Shown piece after piece: positions 59,713 to 64,000 of a stretch of 64,000 nucleotides of DNA. Position numbers and translations under genes: made by a program. Numbering within the stretch: the stretch's first letter is position 1; every line of letters starts with the position of its first letter. The stretch is from Ahrensia sp. R2A130 (GTDB lineage Bacteria; Pseudomonadota; Alphaproteobacteria; Rhizobiales; Rhizobiaceae), in the NCBI RefSeq assembly GCF_000179775.1, contig NZ_AEEB01000024.1, positions 1 through 64,000 of the forward strand, in the 5' to 3' direction. The notes under the pieces were generated by a model. The model searched no databases. It was given only the letters and a program-made list of their open reading frames with translations, and was not told the DNA's origin.

Positions 59713-60738
59713 TCAACCCCGCTCCGCTTCCGCAGTCCACTCGCCCTTTGCAGCCAAGCCATTCATCCGCGCACGGTGGGTGAACGCCTTTTGTGCGGCT
59801 GGCACGTTTTCCGGCAGGCCGGACCACGCGGACAGGCACGCAGCCTGTAGTGCGCGGCCGTAGGAATAGGTTAGCGCCCACGGCAGATCGTAATTGGCGT
59901 TCATCGCGGCAAGGTTCGCTGTCGCTTCTTCATCGCTCTGCCCGCCGGACAGGAACGCGATGCCAGGTACGGCGGATGGCACGGTGCGCTTGAGGACGGC
60001 GACTGTGTGATGCGCTACTTCTTCCGGCGTGGCTTGCTTCTGCGCTCTAGAGCCGGGCACGACCATGTTCGGCTTCAGGATCATGCCTTCCAGCTTCACG
60101 TTGAGCGCGGAAAGCTGCTCGAACACTACCCGCAGCACTTCTGCGGTAACCTCGTGGCAACGCTCGATAGTGTGGTCGGCAGGGTCGGCATCCATCTGAA
60201 CTTCCGGCTCGACGATGGGCACGATGCCGGCACGCTGGCAGTCTGCCGCATAGCGGGCCAGCGCGTGGGCGTTGGCGAGAATACCGCCACGGGTGGGCAG
60301 CGCATCGGTGATGGAAATGACGGCGCGCCATTTGGCAAAGCGCGCACCGGCCTCGTGATATTGCGCCAGGCGCTCCGGCAGACCATCAAGACCGGCGGTG
60401 ACTGTTTCGCCCGGATGGCCAGCAAGCGGCTGCGCGCCTTTATCCACTTTGATGCCGGGAACGGCACCGGCCTTGCGGATGAGGTCGACAAACGGCGTAC
60501 CGTCAGCCGCCTTTTGAAACAGCGTTTCTTCGAACTGGATGACACCGGCGATGTTGTTGTTCATCGCATCATCGGAGCGGAACAGCATCTCGCGGTAATC
60601 GCGGCGGTTGGTTTCCGTGTTCTCCACACCGATGGAATCGAAGCGTTTTTGTATCGTGCCGGTGGATTCGTCTGCTGCGAGAATGCCCTGCCCCGGCAGC
60701 ACCATGGCGCGGGCGATGTCTTCGATTTTTTCACTCAT
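59713..60738 (-). CDS. fbaB: Fructose-bisphosphate aldolase class I
   Basis: A 341-residue Schiff-base aldolase splitting fructose 1,6-bisphosphate. 'GQGILAADESTGTIQKRFDS', 'GVIQFEETLFQKAADG', 'GIKVDKGAQPLAG', 'FAKWRAVISI', 'IVEPEVQMDADPADH', and Schiff-base Lys in 'LEGMILKPNMVVPG'; 'FLSGGQSDEEATANL' near the end. This is the eukaryote-like class I type. The C-terminal Tyr of animal enzymes is not seen. 115 bases after pgk; part of a glycolytic group. Confidence 0.94.
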   Translation of the reverse strand: MSEKIEDIARAMVLPGQGILAADESTGTIQKRFDSIGVENTETNRRDYREMLFRSDDAMNNNIAGVIQFEETLFQKAADGTPFVDLIRKAGAVPGIKVDKGAQPLAGHPGETVTAGLDGLPERLAQYHEAGARFAKWRAVISITDALPTRGGILANAHALARYAADCQRAGIVPIVEPEVQMDADPADHTIERCHEVTAEVLRVVFEQLSALNVKLEGMILKPNMVVPGSRAQKQATPEEVAHHTVAVLKRTVPSAVPGIAFLSGGQSDEEATANLAAMNANYDLPWALTYSYGRALQAACLSAWSGLPENVPAAQKAFTHRARMNGLAAKGEWTAEAERG

Positions 60739-60853
60739 AGGGAGGGCTCTTGGCTGAACGGAAGATGTTTGTTCTTATACAAACCCATCCGCCACGCGGA
60801 ACCACAGCGGCCTGATGCTAAACGATTTTAGCCGCCGCAGACCCCAAGTTTTC

Positions 60854-62053
60854 TCAAGAATGGTTACGAAGCGCGGCGACACCGGGCAGTTCCTTGCCCT
60901 CCATCCATTCCAGAAACGCGCCGCCTGCGGTGGACACATAGGTGAAATCATCCACGACGCCTGCGTGTTTCAGCGCGGCAACGGTGTCACCACCGCCAGC
61001 GACAGACACCAGCGTTCCCGCTTTTGTTGCCGCCGCTGCCGCTTGGGCGGCTTGCACCGTGGCCCTGTCGAAAGGTTCGATTTCGAAAGCTCCCAGCGGG
61101 CCGTTCCAGACGAGCGTTTTGGCGGAAGCGATACGGTTTTCGATCAGCGCGACGGTTTCCGGTCCAGCGTCGAGGATCATCCGGTCGGTGGGCGCATCAG
61201 CAGTTGGCACAGTGTCGTTGGGGCTGTTGGCGGCAAAACCGTCCGCCACCACTACGTCCACCGGCAAGATGATTTCGCAATTTGCAGCTGCAGCCTTGGC
61301 TTCGATTTCCCGCGCGGTGTCGGCCAGATCGTGCTCGCACAGTGATTTACCGACTTCCATGCCCCGCGCAGCGAGGAATGTGTTGGCCATGCCGCCGCCG
61401 ATGACGAGATGGTCGACCTTGGCAACCAGATTGCCCAATAGATCCAGCTTGGTGGACACTTTCGCACCACCCACAATAGCGATCACCGGATGTTCAGGCG
61501 CACCGAGGCCTTTTTCCAGCGCTTCCAACTCCGCCTGCATGGTGCGCCCGGCATAGGCGGGCAGACTTCCGGCGAGGCCATGGGTGGACGCATGGGCGCG
61601 GTGGGCGGCAGAAAATGCGTCGTTTACATATACATCCCCCAGCTCCGCCATTTGCGCTGCCAGCGATGGTGCGTCCTGCTCTTCGCCTTCGTGAAAGCGG
61701 GTGTTTTCCAGCAGCACGACATCGCCGCCGCGCATATCAGCGATGATGGCTGCTGCCTGCCCACCAACGCAGTCCGGCGCAAAGCGAACTTCTTGGCCGA
61801 GGACTTTGGAAAGAGCGGGCACGATCTGTTTCAAGCTCATATCAGCCACCACCTTGCCGTTCGGTCGGCCGAAATGTGCCAGCAGAATGACTTTGGCGCT
61901 CTTTTTCACCAGCTCGGAAACCGTCGGCACGATGCGTTCCATGCGGGTGGTATCACTGACCTGACCCTCCGCCATAGGCACGTTGATATCGACACGCACC
62001 AGCACACGCTGGCCGGAGATGTTTTTCAGATCGTCGAGGGTCTGGATGGTCAT
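60854..62053 (-). CDS. pgk: Phosphoglycerate kinase
   Basis: A 399-residue glycolytic kinase. '[19 protein letters not shown]', '[14 protein letters not shown]', '[20 protein letters not shown]', '[20 protein letters not shown]', '[15 protein letters not shown]', '[16 protein letters not shown]', '[17 protein letters not shown]', and '[20 protein letters not shown]'. All family blocks present, length normal. Upstream of fba in the same direction. Confidence 0.97.
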   Translation of the reverse strand: MTIQTLDDLKNISGQRVLVRVDINVPMAEGQVSDTTRMERIVPTVSELVKKSAKVILLAHFGRPNGKVVADMSLKQIVPALSKVLGQEVRFAPDCVGGQAAAIIADMRGGDVVLLENTRFHEGEEQDAPSLAAQMAELGDVYVNDAFSAAHRAHASTHGLAGSLPAYAGRTMQAELEALEKGLGAPEHPVIAIVGGAKVSTKLDLLGNLVAKVDHLVIGGGMANTFLAARGMEVGKSLCEHDLADTAREIEAKAAAANCEIILPVDVVVADGFAANSPNDTVPTADAPTDRMILDAGPETVALIENRIASAKTLVWNGPLGAFEIEPFDRATVQAAQAAAAATKAGTLVSVAGGGDTVAALKHAGVVDDFTYVSTAGGAFLEWMEGKELPGVAALRNHS

Positions 62054-62128
62054 GGCGCAATGCTCCGGAATCGGTTGCCCTTGCTTTAGCCGATGGCCGC
62101 GCGGGATTAAACGCTCAGACCACTCATA

Positions 62129-62947
62129 TCATATGGTCGGCCAGACTTCCGCCAAACGTCCGCCCACCCGCAACGGCTCGACACCGGTCGCCAAGCCGGT
62201 GGAATCATCCGTCACCACCAACACGCCGCAAACCGTCGCTTCGCCACTAGCGGGTTCCATGCGACCTTTGGGTACTTTGGTGAGGAAGCGGTTGAGCGGC
62301 TCTTCCTTATCCATGCCCAGCGAAGAGTCGTAATCGCCGCACATTCCCGCATCGGACAGATAGCCCGTGCCGCCCACCAGCACCTGATGGTCGGCTGTTG
62401 GAATGTGGGTGTGGGTGCCGACGACGAGGGATGCTCGTCCATCGACGAAATGGCCGAAGCATTGCTTTTCACTTGTGGCTTCGGCGTGAAAGTCGATGAC
62501 AATGGCATCCACCACATCGCCCATAGGCGCGGCGGCCAGAATATCTTCGGCAGCTTTGAACGGATCATCGAGTTCGGGGTGCATGAACACGCGGCCCATG
62601 ATGTTGGCGACCAGCACGCGGCGGCCATCATTGGTTTCCACCATGGTGCTGCCACGACCGGGCACGCCGCCGGGCCAATTGGCGGGGCGCAGAAAGCGGT
62701 CTTCCTCGCTTGCCCAGTTCAACACTTCTTTTTGGTCGAACACGTGGTTGCCCGTGGTCACCACATCGGCCCCGGCATCCAGCGTTGCCTGATAGATTTT
62801 GCGGGTAATGCCGAAACCGCTGGCGGCATTTTCACCGTTGACGATGGCGAGATCTACGGAGAGGCGGTCACGAATTTTGGGAAGGCGGTTATACACTGCC
62901 TCACGGCCGGTTTTACCGACCATATCGCCAAGAAAGAGTATGCGCAT
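62129..62947 (-). CDS. ymdB: YmdB-type metallophosphoesterase
   Basis: A 272-residue metal phosphoesterase (TIGR00282 family). Start chosen at ATG 62947 ('MRILFLGDMVGKTGREAV'); a GTG at 62983 adds 12 residues and touches the cyclo-ligase gene. Metal-binding motifs: 'GDMVGKTG', 'NGENAASGFGIT', 'TTGNHVFDQKE', 'DFHAEATSEKQ', 'GTHTHIPTAD'. In Bacillus YmdB hydrolyses 2',3'-cyclic nucleotides; its role in alphaproteobacteria is unclear. It follows the cyclo-ligase with very short spacing. Confidence 0.9.
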   Translation of the reverse strand: MRILFLGDMVGKTGREAVYNRLPKIRDRLSVDLAIVNGENAASGFGITRKIYQATLDAGADVVTTGNHVFDQKEVLNWASEEDRFLRPANWPGGVPGRGSTMVETNDGRRVLVANIMGRVFMHPELDDPFKAAEDILAAAPMGDVVDAIVIDFHAEATSEKQCFGHFVDGRASLVVGTHTHIPTADHQVLVGGTGYLSDAGMCGDYDSSLGMDKEEPLNRFLTKVPKGRMEPASGEATVCGVLVVTDDSTGLATGVEPLRVGGRLAEVWPTI

Positions 62948-62983
62948 ATCGGGAAGCTGCCTCCGGGGACCAGCCTCACCCAC

Positions 62984-63568
62984 TTACGGGGAAACCGGAA
63001 TCCATTCCGTTTCGGTTGCGATCCCGTGCAATACGCGATCATGCTCCCCCCGAGGCACGTTGTCTGCCTCCTGAACCGCAAAAGATAGCCCCCACAGACG
63101 TGTTTTCATGCCGCGCCCTTCAAGCGCAGCAATCGCGCGGTCGTAAAAGCCCGCACCGTAGCCAAGGCGGTTGCCCTGCCGGTCGAAGGCCGAGAGCGGC
63201 AGCAGGATGTGATCGGGATCGACCACCTGAGCATCATCATCAGGTCCGATGGTCCCGAAACCCGACGCCACCATAGGCGCACCACGAACCAGATCACGAA
63301 ATTCCATCGAAGTTTCACCCATCACAACAGGCAGGCAAAGCCGCGCACCAAGTGTGGCGAGTTCCGCCATCAACGGACGCGGGTCGAGTTCGGAACGGAT
63401 GGGATGATAGCCGGCAACAATCTGGCCCGGCTCGATTTCGATGTTGGCAGCGGCGATGCTGACCAGCGCAACGGAGCTTTCAATACGACCTTCCATCGAC
63501 AGCGCATCCCGGGCCGCAAGCGCCCGCTTTCGCAACGCATTCTTTTCATCAGCAAGCGACAATTTCAC
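62984..63568 (-). CDS. 5-formyltetrahydrofolate cyclo-ligase
   Basis: A 194-residue enzyme (ygfA/5-FCL family) converting 5-formyl-THF to methenyl-THF with ATP. Start is GTG at 63568 ('KLSLADEKNALRKRALAARD'); the longer frame runs through a tandem repeat and has no support. Motifs: 'IVAGYHPIRSELDPRPLMAE', 'LLPLSAFDRQGNRLGYGAGF', 'YDRAIAAL'. It lies just downstream of the 6S RNA gene, the same pairing as ssrS-ygfA in many proteobacteria. Confidence 0.92.
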   Translation of the reverse strand: MKLSLADEKNALRKRALAARDALSMEGRIESSVALVSIAAANIEIEPGQIVAGYHPIRSELDPRPLMAELATLGARLCLPVVMGETSMEFRDLVRGAPMVASGFGTIGPDDDAQVVDPDHILLPLSAFDRQGNRLGYGAGFYDRAIAALEGRGMKTRLWGLSFAVQEADNVPRGEHDRVLHGIATETEWIPVSP

Positions 63569-63573
63569 AAATT

Positions 63574-63637
63574 CCCATCTCGACCGGGTGCGTCCGCAAG
63601 AGCCGCCCATCTCTATCGGGTGCGCCCGCAAGGGCCG
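63574..63637. repeat. Tandem 32-bp repeat
   Basis: Two adjacent copies (63574-63605 and 63606-63637) beginning CCCATCTC and containing GGGTGCG, CCGCAAG and GCCG, differing at five positions. It fills the leader directly before the 5-formyl-THF cyclo-ligase start. Confidence 0.8.
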
Positions 63638-63651
63638 CACCATGCGGCACT

Positions 63652-63722
63652 CGCCGGAGCGAAGAGCGACCGGGCGGTCAGCCCGCGCCAACGCAGCGCA
63701 GCCCGTAGGGCGACAGCGTGAG
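63652..63722. repeat. Dispersed intergenic element, copy 2
   Basis: CGCCGGAGCGAAG (63652-63664) and GACAGCGTGAG (63712-63722) repeat the two blocks found at 58104-58137, here 47 bases apart. Between them is GC-rich sequence with CGGGC/GCCCG dyads. Lies between the 6S RNA and the cyclo-ligase gene. Confidence 0.5.
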
Positions 63723-63739
63723 TTCAAAAATGTGACGGA

Positions 63740-63882
63740 CCACCTCTGCCGTGTGCCTGTTTTCGATCCTGGAACCTACAGCGTAGGTGGGCGCCGTGTG
63801 CTCAAGCCCACGGGCGAGAACAGGGACAGCTCCCTTCAGAAATCGTAAGGCCCCGAGGATGAAAGACATCACGGCCAGCGCA
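63740..63882 (-). ncRNA. ssrS: 6S RNA
   Basis: On the minus strand the region forms one long rod with a central bubble: closing pairs GCCGTG (63877-63872) with CACGGC (63754-63749), TGT with ACA, TTTC with GAAA and ATCCT with AGGAT, then inner hairpins AGGGA/TCCCT and GTGGGC/GCCCAC, and an ACCTAC/GTAGGT hairpin at the position seen in alphaproteobacterial 6S RNAs. 6S RNA binds the sigma-70 holoenzyme and dampens transcription in stationary phase. The place just before 5-formyl-THF cyclo-ligase and after a zapA-like gene supports the call. Ends are approximate. Confidence 0.83.
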
Positions 63883-63947
63883 GCCCGTCGATGAGTAATC
63901 TAGGGGCAAACGGCGGCGATTGCGAGGCGCGAGTTGAGCCGTGGCTT

Positions 63948-64000
63948 TTATTTCGCAGCGTCGTCGAGTTTTCTGGCAATTCCGTCGATGCGTCGGGCTG
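63948..64000 (-). CDS. zapA: C-terminus of a probable ZapA cell-division protein
   Basis: Only 17 codons and a TAA stop are in the window: 'ARRIDGIARKLDDAAK' preceded by the cut codon at the edge. The sequence is a charged helix compatible with the ZapA C-terminus. In many proteobacteria zapA stands directly before the 6S RNA and the cyclo-ligase, which is the main reason for the name. Too short for proof from sequence. Confidence 0.45.
   Translation of the reverse strand, partial: ARRIDGIARKLDDAAK

Noticed and set aside
63678..63872. Minus-strand frame of 64 codons over the 6S RNA
   Set aside because: The region folds as 6S RNA and the frame shows no protein features.
1..64000. tRNA, rRNA, insertion sequences, prophage or integron genes
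   Set aside because: No CCA-ended cloverleaf, rRNA-like block, transposase, integrase or phage motif was seen on either strand.

Overview
The window is a chromosome segment of an alphaproteobacterium, most likely of the order Hyphomicrobiales (Rhizobiales). The evidence is the set of lineage-typical modules: an EcfG/NepR/PhyR general stress locus, ChpT (phosphotransfer to CtrA), EipA (DUF1134), an aglEFGAK alpha-glucoside system with aglR, a phoR-pstSCAB-phoU-phoB operon whose PstA carries the extra DUF3333-like region, a serC leader RNA, and a 6S RNA next to 5-formyl-THF cyclo-ligase. Coding density is high. I see no tRNA, rRNA, transposase, integrase or CRISPR array. Both edges cut genes (fhs on the left, probably zapA on the right).

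Layout. 1-2.5 kb: end of fhs, an IalB-like secreted protein, folD and a MarR regulator. 2.5-8.2 kb (minus): a branched-chain-type ABC transporter operon (binding protein, livH, livM, livG, livF) ending in a CaiB/BaiF CoA-transferase. 8.4-15.4 kb (plus): the phosphate regulon. 15.4-18.0 kb (minus): an otnK-otnC-otnI four-carbon acid sugar cluster. 18.2-23.7 kb: the general stress response locus with two perfect EcfG-type promoters, a 42-residue membrane peptide, nepR-ecfG, phyR, two histidine kinases and small membrane proteins. 23.7-34.7 kb: a polyhydroxyalkanoate (PHA) locus. 35.3-38.2 kb: zinc uptake (znuA divergent from znuCB). 38.2-48.3 kb: alpha-glucoside uptake and hydrolysis, its LacI repressor, a GH1 glycosidase and an SDR. 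48.3-51.3 kb: serA and serC. 51.4-53.4 kb: two outer-membrane beta-barrels. 53.6-56.4 kb: an SGNH hydrolase and prpE. 56.4-60 kb: a DUF2256 protein, a coiled-coil protein, eipA and chpT. 59.7-64 kb (minus): fba, pgk, ymdB, 5-FCL, 6S RNA and the C-terminus of a probable ZapA.

The most interesting region is the PHA locus. Five collinear minus-strand genes encode an acetolactate-synthase-like ThDP enzyme, an iron-dependent alcohol dehydrogenase, a class III PHA synthase (PhaE, PhaC) and a CoA-transferase with an extra C-terminal domain. Divergently lie a phasin, PhaR, an alpha/beta hydrolase and a succinate-semialdehyde dehydrogenase. No phaA or phaB is present. The ThDP enzyme resembles, from memory, the cyanobacterial 2-oxoglutarate decarboxylases. 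If that is right, the operon could convert 2-oxoglutarate to succinate semialdehyde, then 4-hydroxybutyrate, 4-hydroxybutyryl-CoA and finally a 4-hydroxybutyrate-containing polymer, with the SSADH as the branch back to succinate. This is an inference from gene content and needs alignment and enzyme assays.

Other points worth attention: a PhoR that seems to have no membrane segment, a 45-bp tandem repeat coding a His-rich loop in ZnuA, a possibly leaderless znuC, a structured 0.6-kb gene-free stretch before znuA, a full CtrA-type site at 53.4 kb, and hairpins placed directly after the binding-protein gene in three separate transporter operons.
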